Shown in pieces: positions 14,720 through 21,976 of a DNA stretch of 37,028 nt; positions within the stretch are counted from its first letter, which is position 1, and each line of letters opens with the position of its first letter. The DNA is taken from positions 1 to 37,028 of IMG/VR virus record IMGVR_UViG_3300035181_000611, one strand, 5' to 3'. Under the pieces are notes generated by a model. That model was not told where the DNA came from. It was given only the letters and a program-made list of their open reading frames with translations, and made no database searches. The translations under genes and the position numbers were made by a program. Origin of the DNA: a virus.

Positions 14720-15262
14720 ATGAAAACTCGATTCAAGACTCGTGACGTAGCTTTCCAGTTCCGTATGGGCGCTGGAAATCCCGGTGACGTCAACCGCACC
14801 CACCCCGCTGGCATTGAAGCGGCCCTCCAAAACGCTACCAACCCCAACCTGATCTTCGGCGGTGCGGCGGTAGTTGATACCACAACGCAGACGGTGCGTC
14901 GGACTATTGCAGGTGATTCTGCAATTACCAACGTGTACGGTTTCACAGTGCGTTCCTACCCGACTCAGTCGCCTGCTGGCGGCCAGTTCGGCTCGGAAAC
15001 GCTGGGTTCAGCCGTGCCCCCTGCTACGGGCGTCATTGACATCCTTCGCAGTGGTTACATCATGGCGAAGCTGCCCTCCGATGCTGCCGCTGCCAAAAAA
15101 GGCGGTCAGGTATTCATCTGGGTAGCTGCAAGTAGCGGCACCCACACTCAGGGTGGAGTAGAAATGGTTGCCTCTTCTGGCAATACCGCGGCTCTTGCCA
15201 ACACGACTTTCAACGGCACCCAAGATGCAAACGGTGTGGTTGAAGTCGCTCACAACATTTAA
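14720..15262 (+). CDS. Capsid cement/decoration protein (putative)
   Basis: 180 aa. I chose ATG 14720, 5 nt after AAAGGA, over ATG 14714, which overlaps that site. It is rich in Ala, Gly, Thr and Val, with a beta-type layout (GAGNPGDVNRTHPAGIEA, then ILRSGYIMAKLPS and GGQVFIWVAASSGTHTQGGV). Position between scaffold and major capsid protein, size and the G-D-V-x-R start resemble structural cement proteins that clamp expanded capsids. No cysteine or enzyme motif is visible. Confidence 0.78.
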   Translation: MKTRFKTRDVAFQFRMGAGNPGDVNRTHPAGIEAALQNATNPNLIFGGAAVVDTTTQTVRRTIAGDSAITNVYGFTVRSYPTQSPAGGQFGSETLGSAVPPATGVIDILRSGYIMAKLPSDAAAAKKGGQVFIWVAASSGTHTQGGVEMVASSGNTAALANTTFNGTQDANGVVEVAHNI

Positions 15263-15276
15263 TAGAGGGTAATACT

Positions 15277-16386
15277 ATGAGCAAGATTTTTGTTCCTAAA
15301 CGCCGAGTCCGCACGCTGGATATCCTGACTTACGATGCAGTAAATACAATTGACTCTAGCGGTAATGCCCTGGGTCGTCGGCTGCAAAACGCAGTTACTA
15401 CTCACGATGGTCGCACTGTTGACTCCACCGGCTCCTTTATGGTCGGCGAGTTAGAGCGCCTCGATCTGACCCTGCATCAACCGCTGGCTGCTGTAACCTG
15501 GTCGCGTGACATCGACTTACGTGAAGATGTGACCATTGCTGATGAGATCTCAGCTTTCACACAATCCAGCTTCGCTTCTGCTGGCGGCCTGGGTACCGGT
15601 AACGCTATTGGTAACGGCAAGGCTTGGATCGGCAAGAGCACCGACCAGGTCACCGGCATCTCGGTTGATATCGCCAAGACCCCGCAACCCCTGCGTCCTT
15701 GGGGCATGGAGTTGAAGTACACGGTACTGGAGCTTGAGTCCAGCGCCCGCCTTGGTCGTCCGATTGATGACCAGAAGTTCCAGGCACTGCAACTGAAGTA
15801 CCAGATGGACATCGATGAGCAGGTTTATATCGGTGACTCCACCACGGGCGATAAGGGCCTGCTGAATGCCTCGGTCGTGACTGCCCAGAACTTGCCCAAC
15901 GGTGCTTCCGCAAGCCCGAGATGGTCCACGAAGACCCCGGATGAAATCCTGGCTGACGTCAACAACGCTCTGACGACCACCTGGGCAAACTCCGGCTGGG
16001 CTCAAATGCCTTCGCGCTTGCTGCTACCGCCTGCACAGTTCGGCTATATCAGCACCGCGAAAGTAAGCTCCGCTGGTAACGTGTCCATCCTCAAGTACAT
16101 CCTTGAGAACAACATCCTGAGTACTTCGGGTATGGGCAAGCTGGAAATCTTCCCAGTCAAGTGGTTGCTGGGTTCTGGTGCTGGTGGTACCGTAGGCACT
16201 TCTGGTACGGTTGACCGCATGGTCGTGTACATGAAAGCAAAAGATCGCGTTCGCTACCCGCTGACTATGCTTCAGCGCACCCCGCTCCAGTTTGACAGCA
16301 TCTACCAGAAGACCACGTACTTCTGTCGCTTGGGAGTGGTCGAGTGGGTGTACCCGGAAACGGCTGGGTTCTTTGACGGTCTGTAA
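15277..16386 (+). CDS. Major capsid protein (DUF2184 type)
   Basis: 369 aa. The sequence opens MSKIFVPKRRVRTLDILTYD and contains LRPWGMELKYTVLELESSAR and KYQMDIDEQVYIGDSTTGDKGLLN broken by strands, typical of DUF2184 capsid proteins with an HK97 fold. The C-terminal half has MVVYMKAKDRVRYPLTMLQR and ends EWVYPETAGFFDGL. It forms the icosahedral shell. Codon use is markedly GC-rich with CTG, GGT and ACC favoured, as expected for the most highly expressed late gene. It sits right after the cement gene. Confidence 0.93.
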   Translation: MSKIFVPKRRVRTLDILTYDAVNTIDSSGNALGRRLQNAVTTHDGRTVDSTGSFMVGELERLDLTLHQPLAAVTWSRDIDLREDVTIADEISAFTQSSFASAGGLGTGNAIGNGKAWIGKSTDQVTGISVDIAKTPQPLRPWGMELKYTVLELESSARLGRPIDDQKFQALQLKYQMDIDEQVYIGDSTTGDKGLLNASVVTAQNLPNGASASPRWSTKTPDEILADVNNALTTTWANSGWAQMPSRLLLPPAQFGYISTAKVSSAGNVSILKYILENNILSTSGMGKLEIFPVKWLLGSGAGGTVGTSGTVDRMVVYMKAKDRVRYPLTMLQRTPLQFDSIYQKTTYFCRLGVVEWVYPETAGFFDGL

Positions 16387-16408
16387 TTAGAAAGGATGGT
16401 GATTTAAG

Positions 16409-16759
16409 ATGGCACAACCACGCGTACGTTTAGAAGGTCAGTCTGATGCAGAAGCCGAAGCCGCCGAGGCAGCAGATGGGGCCGAGTTGCAAGCTGCTGA
16501 AGATGCATCTGCAGAAGTGAGGGTGGCTGAGGAGGTAGCGGCAGCAGTAGCGGCTGCACCCGCCGAAGTTGCCGTGGGTAAGTTTGGGGATCTGACGGGG
16601 GTTGACGAGGTCACCTGCCTAGTTCCCAAGAACCTCCGGCTGCACCTTGATGGTAACAGTGCCCACATTGAGATCGCGGCGGGGATGCAATCCTTGCCCC
16701 GAGCAGTTGCGGAGCATTGGTACGCTAAAGCTAATGGCGTTCAAATAGCCGTTAGTTGA
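16409..16759 (+). CDS. Small head-associated protein with Ala/Glu-rich N-terminus
   Basis: 116 aa. Residues 10-58 are a low-complexity Ala/Glu/Asp run (EAEAAEAADGAELQAAEDAS), probably a flexible helix. The C-terminal 45 residues form a compact domain, RLHLDGNSAHIEIAAGMQSLPRAVAEHWYAKANGV. This domain resembles short phage proteins (the STY1053-like group) coded right after major capsid genes. ATG is 6 nt after GGTGA. A terminator follows the gene. Role unknown; a small capsid or neck accessory is plausible. Confidence 0.68.
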   Translation: MAQPRVRLEGQSDAEAEAAEAADGAELQAAEDASAEVRVAEEVAAAVAAAPAEVAVGKFGDLTGVDEVTCLVPKNLRLHLDGNSAHIEIAAGMQSLPRAVAEHWYAKANGVQIAVS

Positions 16760-16778
16760 AGTCTGTAGTTGTACTGCT

Positions 16779-16808
16779 TAGGTCCCCTTCGGGGGACCTA
16801 TTTTATTT
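16779..16808 (+). terminator. Rho-independent terminator after capsid genes
   Basis: TAGGTCCCC, loop TTCG, GGGGACCTA, then TTTTATTT. A 9-bp perfect stem with the stable UUCG tetraloop and T-rich tail. It separates head-shell genes from the connector and tail genes, probably lowering downstream expression relative to capsid. Confidence 0.92.
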
Positions 16809-16820
16809 AAGGAGCCCAAG

Positions 16821-17270
16821 ATGACGGCAGTAGACTTTAGAAGGGACTTTCCAGCCTTCATTGATAGTAATGCGTATCCCGGGCCCGTTATTGATATGTA
16901 CCTTGGAGTTGCACTAACGCTACTCCGCCCAGAAAGATGGACTACGGCACTAGATTATGGTACCGGATTATTTGTAGCACATAATTTGATGCTAGAGGCC
17001 AAGGAAATGGCATCAGCTGCCAATGGCAAGACCTCTAGCAGCACAGCAGGACCAATCTCCAGCAAGTCAGTAGGCGGCATTAGCGTCAGCTACGACAGCT
17101 CCTCAGGGGTAGAGGTTGGTGCAGGTCATTGGAATGACACGACGTATGGCAGGCGCTTCATTCGACTTGCTAAGATGATGGGCGCCGGCCCAATCACAAT
17201 CATGCCTAGTGGGATGCCCCAAGGATTTGACGGTGCGTGGCCCGGGGTGACTACCTTCGGGAGCATGTAG
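16821..17270 (+). CDS. Head-tail connector protein (DUF4054 type)
   Basis: 149 aa after AAGGAGCCCAAG. It starts TAVDFRRDFPAFIDSNAYPG and has DYGTGLFVAHNLMLEAKEM followed by a Ser/Gly linker (TSSSTAGPISSKSVGG) and a conserved end (GAGHWNDTTYGRRFIRLAKMMG broken here for length). This is the layout of DUF4054 adaptor proteins, which bind the underside of the portal in the neck. Context fits: directly after the capsid genes and before the tail genes. Confidence 0.86.
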   Translation: MTAVDFRRDFPAFIDSNAYPGPVIDMYLGVALTLLRPERWTTALDYGTGLFVAHNLMLEAKEMASAANGKTSSSTAGPISSKSVGGISVSYDSSSGVEVGAGHWNDTTYGRRFIRLAKMMGAGPITIMPSGMPQGFDGAWPGVTTFGSM

Positions 17271-17272
17271 CA

Positions 17273-17518
17273 ATGACCCTCCACATCCATATTCATAAAA
17301 GCAGGGATTCGTATACCGGACCAAAGTACGCCGTGATTAAGGCCGGGGATCATCCCACCTTAGGTTATCCAATCTGGGATATCTACGATAATTTCGGCAA
17401 GAAGATTTGTCGAGTGGATAGTATCCAGAGGCTTCACCGGGTAGTAGAAGAATCAGAGAGGGACTGGCTCAAAGAGCATCTCGAAGAGATTAAGAAGGCG
17501 GAGAAGGCTAAAAAATGA
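17273..17518 (+). CDS. HIHIH-motif small protein, 81 aa
   Basis: 81 aa from ATG 17273, with GGGAG 9 nt upstream inside the end of the connector gene. It opens MTLHIHIHKSRD (histidines at 4, 6 and 8). A small strand-rich region follows (YAVIKAGDHPTLGYPIWDIYD) and then a charged helix ending KKAEKAKK. No recognised family. Inserted 2 nt after the connector stop and overlapping the next neck gene by ATGA, it interrupts a normally conserved neck gene order. It shares its N-terminal strand with the genes at 12651, 18386 and 21130. Confidence 0.7.
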   Translation: MTLHIHIHKSRDSYTGPKYAVIKAGDHPTLGYPIWDIYDNFGKKICRVDSIQRLHRVVEESERDWLKEHLEEIKKAEKAKK

Positions 17519-18006
17519 CAGACATCCTTGGGGACATGCTGAAGCAATCTAAGGTGGCACTATCTAAGGTGGAAATGAAGCTGCACGCGCTAGCCCTGAA
17601 GTCGGTTCTAGTAGGCATTCCCGCTGCCGCTAATAACCGGAAAGCGGATGAGTCGATAACAAACTCACAGATTGCCTACATCCAAAACTTTGGTGCTCCC
17701 GAGATAAACATACCAGCCCGCGAGTTTATGTATTCTGGCATCCGTAATGCACAGACCAGGATAGTGAAGGCCCTTAAATTGGCGGGTATGGCGTCGTTTA
17801 ATGGGGGTAACCCTGATACCTACCTAGCTCAAGCCGGTTTAGTCGCGCAGGCCTCGATTAAAGCTAAGATAACAGACGGCCCATTCATACCCCTTGCTGC
17901 TGGTACGGTGGCTGCTAGGCAGAGCAGGGGTAAGAAGAGTGATAAGCCCCTTATTGATACTGGCCAACTGCGGAATGCCATTACCTACGTGATAAAGGAT
18001 AACTGA
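17515..18006 (+). CDS. Neck/tail-completion protein (HK97 gp10 / Mu gpG-like)
   Basis: 163 aa. The middle segment NSQIAYIQNFGAPEINIPAREFM and the C-terminal PLIDTGQLRNAITYVI are typical of head-to-tail joining proteins in the gp10/Mu gpG-like group. These proteins bind the connector ring or tail end and finish the junction. The N-terminus is helical (LKQSKVALSKVEMKL). It overlaps the small histidine-motif gene by ATGA and the next gene by TGATG, so translation is likely coupled. Confidence 0.76.
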   Translation: MTDILGDMLKQSKVALSKVEMKLHALALKSVLVGIPAAANNRKADESITNSQIAYIQNFGAPEINIPAREFMYSGIRNAQTRIVKALKLAGMASFNGGNPDTYLAQAGLVAQASIKAKITDGPFIPLAAGTVAARQSRGKKSDKPLIDTGQLRNAITYVIKDN

Positions 18007-18389
18007 TGGCTGATTTAGATATCTCGGAGTTGCTGGAAGATCCAGACTTTGCTGATGAGTGCACTGTTATCCGCAGGCGTCAGGTAGTGGATGATAATGG
18101 CAGGTCGTCGGATGTCAACACTACCTTCGATTCAATCGTTATGAATATAACGCCTGCCGGAAGGAATGACGTAGAGCGGTTAGATGATAGCCAGAGGCAG
18201 CTAAGAGCCATCAAAGCCATTACCCGCTTTCGGTTGCAGGGTCCGACTATTGGGATGAATGCAGACCTGGTGAATTGGCAAGGCAGTATGTACCTAGTGG
18301 CAGTAGTTGATCCCTACACCCAGTTCGGGGGTGGGTTCGTCGAAGCCGTTTTAGTTTCCACCAACATGCAAGAGAGTAAATTCAAATGA
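18006..18389 (+). CDS. Head-tail stopper/adaptor protein (putative)
   Basis: 127 aa. A short acidic N-terminus (DISELLEDPDFADE) is followed by a beta-rich domain (CTVIRRRQVVDDNGRSSDV, ITRFRLQG, MYLVAVVDPYTQFGGGFVEA). Size, the position between gp10-like and tail terminator genes, and the G-x-F-V-E-A-x-L end match head-closure or stopper proteins that plug the connector. Overlaps its upstream neighbour by 1 nt and the next by ATGA. Confidence 0.72.
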   Translation: MADLDISELLEDPDFADECTVIRRRQVVDDNGRSSDVNTTFDSIVMNITPAGRNDVERLDDSQRQLRAIKAITRFRLQGPTIGMNADLVNWQGSMYLVAVVDPYTQFGGGFVEAVLVSTNMQESKFK

Positions 18390-18586
18390 GCAAACATATC
18401 CACGTACACCTTGGCGCCAAAACAAAAGATGCCGATAATTTAACCTCTCTTATTTCCAAGATTTCAGCTCTGCAGAAAGACATTGATGATGCCCAACGTC
18501 CGGAAAACCCAACTTCAAAAAACAAAGCGTTAGAACGGGCCGGTGACTATCTACGCCAAGCTAAACGCGTATTGATGTTCACCTAA
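18386..18586 (+). CDS. HIHVH-motif small protein, 66 aa
   Basis: 66 aa starting MSKHIHVHLGAKTKDAD, with histidines at 4, 6 and 8. The rest is a helix-turn-helix-like coiled pair (SLISKISALQKDIDDAQ and ALERAGDYLRQAKRVL). The stretch after the histidine strand, (K)TKDxx then two helices, aligns by eye with the gene at 21130, so the two look like diverged copies. It is placed between stopper and tail terminator with an ATGA overlap. Function unknown. Confidence 0.7.
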   Translation: MSKHIHVHLGAKTKDADNLTSLISKISALQKDIDDAQRPENPTSKNKALERAGDYLRQAKRVLMFT

Positions 18587-18588
18587 TC

Positions 18589-19164
18589 ATGGCAATCGTT
18601 GATTCAAGTGATGGTCTTCCGCTGCTTCCAGACCCACTAACCGATCCCCAGTTTGGGCAATCCTTCGATGACTTCCTACAGCAGGTAATGGTAGGCGTCA
18701 CCGGACTGCCCGGGGATATGGTGAGACCTCGCTGGCAACCTGAGATGCCTAACATGCCTGACGCTGGGGCGGACTGGGTAGCATACGGGGTAACCAACTC
18801 AATGGCGGATACCTATCCTTATGTGGGCCATGTGGATGGGGTCTCAACTCTATACCAGGATGAGGAGTTCGATATTCTATGCTCTGTGTATGGGCACCGG
18901 GCAGACTACTACACCAAGACCTTACGCGACGCCTTCCAGATCCAAACGAACCTGGATGTGCTGCGTGAAGCAGGGGTAGCCTTTGTCGGGGTCAACTCCA
19001 TAGTAAGAGCACCTTCCCTAGTTAAAGAAAGGTGGTTGGATAAGTTTGACATAACCATGCACTTCCGCAGGCGGTACTCTCGCAGCTACCCAATACTGAA
19101 CCTCGAGTTCGGTTCAATCATCCTACTTACCGACGTAGGCATCACCTCAACCGTAGCACTTTAA
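18589..19164 (+). CDS. Tail terminator / neck protein (LIC_12616-like)
   Basis: 191 aa. Early segment LPLLPDPLTDPQFGQSFDDF, then VRPRWQPEMPNMPDAGADWVAYG (split by strands), EEFDILCSVYGHRADYY and a C-terminal KFDITMHFRRRYSR. This is the pattern of myovirus neck proteins annotated as LIC_12616 or gp37-like, thought to cap the tail tube and sheath. It precedes sheath and tube genes, as expected. No clear Shine-Dalgarno is seen before ATG 18589, 2 nt after the previous stop, so it is probably translated by coupling. Confidence 0.78.
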   Translation: MAIVDSSDGLPLLPDPLTDPQFGQSFDDFLQQVMVGVTGLPGDMVRPRWQPEMPNMPDAGADWVAYGVTNSMADTYPYVGHVDGVSTLYQDEEFDILCSVYGHRADYYTKTLRDAFQIQTNLDVLREAGVAFVGVNSIVRAPSLVKERWLDKFDITMHFRRRYSRSYPILNLEFGSIILLTDVGITSTVAL

Positions 19165-19176
19165 GAAGGAAACATG

Positions 19177-20667
19177 ATGGGAACTAACGCATTACCAATC
19201 TCGAGGCTCGTAAGCGTCCAGGTTAACCTGACTCCTGCCGCAGCCCAAATCCAAAATCTATCCACCATGCTTATCCTGGGCAGTTCCTCAGGAGTCATTG
19301 ACACGGTAGAGCGGGCACGCTCTTATATCGGCATCGATGAGGTAGCAGCAGACTTCGGCACCACGGCAGCAGAGTACCTGGCCGCCGTGCTGTGGTTCGA
19401 ACAAGCTCCTCAACCTACCAGTCTGATGATTGGCCGCTGGGCACAGGCCGCCACACACGGGAAGCTACTGGGAGCCACCCTTGCTCCGGCCAATCAGTTA
19501 ATCTCGGTATGGAATGCTATTACCACAGGATCACTGAAGGTAACTGTGGATGGGGGTTCACTGCAAACGATCACCGGATTAAACTTTTCCGCCCAGACCA
19601 ACCTGAATGGGGTAGCCAGCGTACTACAAGCGGGCATCACTGGGGTCACTGTGCTATGGAACTCTACCTACCAGCGTTTTGAGTTTACCAGCAACACGAC
19701 CTCCACGACCTCCACGGTCTCCTTCATGACCGCTGGAACAACAGGTACGGATATCACCGGTCTGTTGGCAACCCTTGCCACCTCCTCCGGCGCTTATGTT
19801 GCTCAGGGCATTGCAGCAGAGACCGCATTGGCAGCAGTTACGATCATGGATCAGCAGTTCAGCGGCAAGTGGTATGCCCTGACCTGCCTTGGTGCAGCCG
19901 ACTCAGACCACCTGGCCATTGCTCCTTACATCGAAGCAGCTAACACGAAGCATGTGTACGGGGTTACTACGCAGGAAGCAGGTGTCTTGTCAGCAGTCAG
20001 TACCACCGACATTGCCTATGTACTGTCTCTGCTGAAGTATAAGAAAACCGTGGTCCAATACAGCAGCGGCAACCCCTACGCAGTATGCAGCCTGCTCTCT
20101 CGCATCCTCACGGTTGACTATACCGGTAACAACACAGTCATCACGCTGATGTACAAGCAGGAACCGGGCATCGTAGCCGAGGATATCGGGCCTTCACAAG
20201 TAGCTGCCCTGGAAGCGAAGAACTGCAACGTGTTTGTGAACTACAACAACAACACAGCAATCATTGAAAACGGTGTGATGACCTCCGGGGACTTCATGGA
20301 TATCATCACGGGCACTGATTGGCTGTCGCTTGATATTCAAACTGCTGTATACAACTTGCTGTATACCAGTACCACCAAAATACCGCAAACTGATACAGGA
20401 ATGAATCTCATCCTCACTACGGTTGAGAATGAATGTTCACAAGCGGTAACCAATGGACTGCTGGCTCCCGGGGTTTGGAATAGTGGGGGCTTTGGTAGCC
20501 TGCACCAAGGAGATTTCTTATCCAAGGGTTTCTACTGCTACGCTCCGCCCATGTCAAAGCAGAACCAGTCGGACCGTGCGGCTCGAAAAGCACCCACAGT
20601 GCAGGTAGCCTGTAAGTTAGCGGGTGCAATTCACACCGCGAACGTCATCATCAACGTCAACCAATAA
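19177..20667 (+). CDS. Tail sheath protein (DUF3383 type)
   Basis: 496 aa from the second of two adjacent ATGs; AAGGA lies 6 nt from 19177 but only 3 nt from 19174. The N-terminal LPISRLVSVQVNLTPAAAQ, AADFGTTAAEYLAAVLWFEQ (split) and IGRWAQAA, together with the C-terminal KAPTVQVACKLAGAIHTANV, are typical of DUF3383 sheath-like proteins. The sheath contracts to drive the tube into the host, so the phage is a myovirus. The middle GSLKVTVDGG-SLQTITGLNFSAQ region is the outer domain. The next gene is the tube. Confidence 0.9.
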   Translation: MGTNALPISRLVSVQVNLTPAAAQIQNLSTMLILGSSSGVIDTVERARSYIGIDEVAADFGTTAAEYLAAVLWFEQAPQPTSLMIGRWAQAATHGKLLGATLAPANQLISVWNAITTGSLKVTVDGGSLQTITGLNFSAQTNLNGVASVLQAGITGVTVLWNSTYQRFEFTSNTTSTTSTVSFMTAGTTGTDITGLLATLATSSGAYVAQGIAAETALAAVTIMDQQFSGKWYALTCLGAADSDHLAIAPYIEAANTKHVYGVTTQEAGVLSAVSTTDIAYVLSLLKYKKTVVQYSSGNPYAVCSLLSRILTVDYTGNNTVITLMYKQEPGIVAEDIGPSQVAALEAKNCNVFVNYNNNTAIIENGVMTSGDFMDIITGTDWLSLDIQTAVYNLLYTSTTKIPQTDTGMNLILTTVENECSQAVTNGLLAPGVWNSGGFGSLHQGDFLSKGFYCYAPPMSKQNQSDRAARKAPTVQVACKLAGAIHTANVIINVNQ

Positions 20668-20677
20668 GGAGCCATAA

Positions 20678-21127
20678 ATGGCTAACAGAGTTTATTCGTT
20701 CCTAGATATCCATGCCTCCCTCGTGGGGCCCGGCGTCGCTATTTCTTTAGGCTCAGGCGCAGGTACCGCCGAAGAAGGCATCTCCATTGATGCAAGTGGA
20801 GAGATTGACAGTATGATGATCGGCTCGGATGGTACCCCGATGCACAGCCTTCATGCTGACAGGTCAGGCAAGGTAACAGTACGACTGCTGAAGACTTCTC
20901 CCTCTAATGCAATCCTATCTACTGCCTACGCCTTCCAAACTGCTTCTGGTCTGACCCACGGCCAGAACACACTGACCATTTCCAACCCGGTAACTGGGGA
21001 CGTAATCACTTGCCAGGCAGTTGCTTTCGCTAAAGCCCCTAGTATCAAGTACGCCAAAGAAGGCGGCGTACAAGAATGGGAATTCAACGCAGGAATTATT
21101 GATCGCACACTAGGCGCAGGTATCTAA
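20678..21127 (+). CDS. Tail tube protein (DUF3277 type)
   Basis: 149 aa after AAGGAGCCATAA. It starts VYSFLDIHASLVGPG and contains SGEIDSMMIGSDGTPMHSLH, KVTVRLLKTSPSNA and EWEFNAGIIDRTLGAG. This is the conserved layout of DUF3277 tube proteins, small beta barrels stacking as hexamers inside the sheath. It directly follows the sheath gene. Confidence 0.9.
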   Translation: MANRVYSFLDIHASLVGPGVAISLGSGAGTAEEGISIDASGEIDSMMIGSDGTPMHSLHADRSGKVTVRLLKTSPSNAILSTAYAFQTASGLTHGQNTLTISNPVTGDVITCQAVAFAKAPSIKYAKEGGVQEWEFNAGIIDRTLGAGI

Positions 21128-21129
21128 TT

Positions 21130-21366
21130 ATGAACACGAAATATCAAGGCAAGGTACATATCCATATCCACCAGGCTACGAAGGATGGCGTTGCTGATAT
21201 CGCTTCCTGTAACAGCTACATACGCAAGATTCAAGCTGCCTCTCGGGATTTAGTACTACTTAAAGAATCTGGGCTTTCGGAGTTTTCTGTCAAGGACAAC
21301 CTATCCAATTGTCAGGAGCTGAAATCCCAGATCAACAAACTTGTAGCATCTTTAAATAAACTTTAA
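21130..21366 (+). CDS. HIHIH-motif small protein, 78 aa
   Basis: 78 aa. The N-terminus MNTKYQGKVHIHIHQATKDG has histidines at 10, 12 and 14. Two helices follow (CNSYIRKIQAASRDLVLL and CQELKSQINKLVASLNKL). The plan matches the gene at 18386: histidine strand, TKD turn, helical hairpin. ATG lies 2 nt after the tube stop with no strong ribosome-binding site. It separates the tube from the tail chaperones, which are normally neighbours, and so looks like an inserted accessory gene. Confidence 0.68.
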   Translation: MNTKYQGKVHIHIHQATKDGVADIASCNSYIRKIQAASRDLVLLKESGLSEFSVKDNLSNCQELKSQINKLVASLNKL

Positions 21367-21374
21367 GGAGGTGG
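21365..21374 (+). promoter_or_regulatory. Full-length Shine-Dalgarno before the tail chaperone
   Basis: AAGGAGGTGG is complementary over 10 nt to the usual 16S rRNA 3' end and lies 3 nt before the GTG start at 21378. It is the strongest ribosome-binding site in the window and decides the GTG start. Confidence 0.8.
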
Positions 21375-21377
21375 TCT

Positions 21378-21779
21378 GTGAGTGAAGTAACCGTAGGTGA
21401 GCATAGGTACCGCATCGACAAGCTAGATGCGATGAAACAGTTCCATGTGGCGCGTAGATTGGTGCCCGTGCTTGCAGCCTTTACCAAGATTGGCGATAAC
21501 TTCCAGCAGGCTAAGGCTGGCGGCGTTCAAAACGTAGGGGTGGCAGCAATGCTACCCATCGCCGAAGCAATTTCGCACATGAGCGATGTGGATTCGGAAT
21601 ACATTGTGAATACCTGCATGGCGGCAGTATTTAAGTTTGACAGTGAACGCTGGCATCCCATGATGATTCAAGGTGCGTTCGTGTACCAAAATACTACCAT
21701 GGCAGATCTGGTGAAGCTGACCTCGGAGGTCATCATGGACAACCTCGGGGATTTTTTCTCAGGCCTCCAAACGACTTAA
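21378..21779 (+). CDS. Tail assembly chaperone, short form
   Basis: 133 aa from GTG 21378. It is mostly helical after a short beta start (VTVGEHRYRIDKLDAMKQFH), with a conserved middle VARRLVPVLAAFTKIG and end SEVIMDNLGDFFSG. Size and place between tube and tape measure identify it as the G-type tail chaperone, which coats the tape measure and recruits tube protein. The heptamer T TTT TTC at codons 125-127 of this frame lets some ribosomes shift by -1 into the next feature. Confidence 0.85.
   Translation: MSEVTVGEHRYRIDKLDAMKQFHVARRLVPVLAAFTKIGDNFQQAKAGGVQNVGVAAMLPIAEAISHMSDVDSEYIVNTCMAAVFKFDSERWHPMMIQGAFVYQNTTMADLVKLTSEVIMDNLGDFFSGLQTT
21752..21758 (+). promoter_or_regulatory. Programmed -1 frameshift site (T TTT TTC)
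   Basis: In frame GAT-TTT-TTC, the canonical X-XXY-YYZ heptamer T TTT TTC lies 19 nt before the chaperone's stop codon. After a -1 slip the frame is open without any stop from 21758 through 21976, joining the DUF6889-like sequence. The internal ATGs of the second frame (21806, 21815) have no ribosome-binding site. Known tail chaperone pairs (lambda G/GT and many myoviruses) use the same device at this spot. Confidence 0.8.
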
Positions 21780-21805
21780 TACCTTCCCAGCTATCCCCGG
21801 TACCA

Positions 21806-21976
21806 ATGCTATCCATGTCAGATGACACTGACTGGCTGCTACGTCCTGTGATGGCTGGCAAGTGTCGGTACGAGAGCCTCAAGGATGGTAGTTTGGACTT
21901 GCTAGATATTGCCATACTGAATGAAGCCCTCGACGTGGAGGCCGAAAATCAAAATAGGTTGAGAAACCATGAATGA
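21806..21976 (+). CDS. Tail assembly chaperone, frameshift extension (DUF6889-like)
   Basis: 56 aa if read from ATG 21806; the natural product is more likely the -1 fusion with the upstream chaperone, about 199 aa in total. The sequence includes DDTDWLLRPVMAGKCRYESL followed by KDGSLDLLDIAILNEALDV and AENQNR. This is the pattern I know for the small DUF6889-like protein that always follows the first chaperone. It overlaps the tape measure start by 8 nt. Confidence 0.82.
   Translation: MLSMSDDTDWLLRPVMAGKCRYESLKDGSLDLLDIAILNEALDVEAENQNRLRNHE

Noticed and set aside
15550-16005. 151-aa minus-strand frame opposite the major capsid gene
   Set aside because: Antisense shadow caused by GC-rich third positions of the capsid gene; no start signal.
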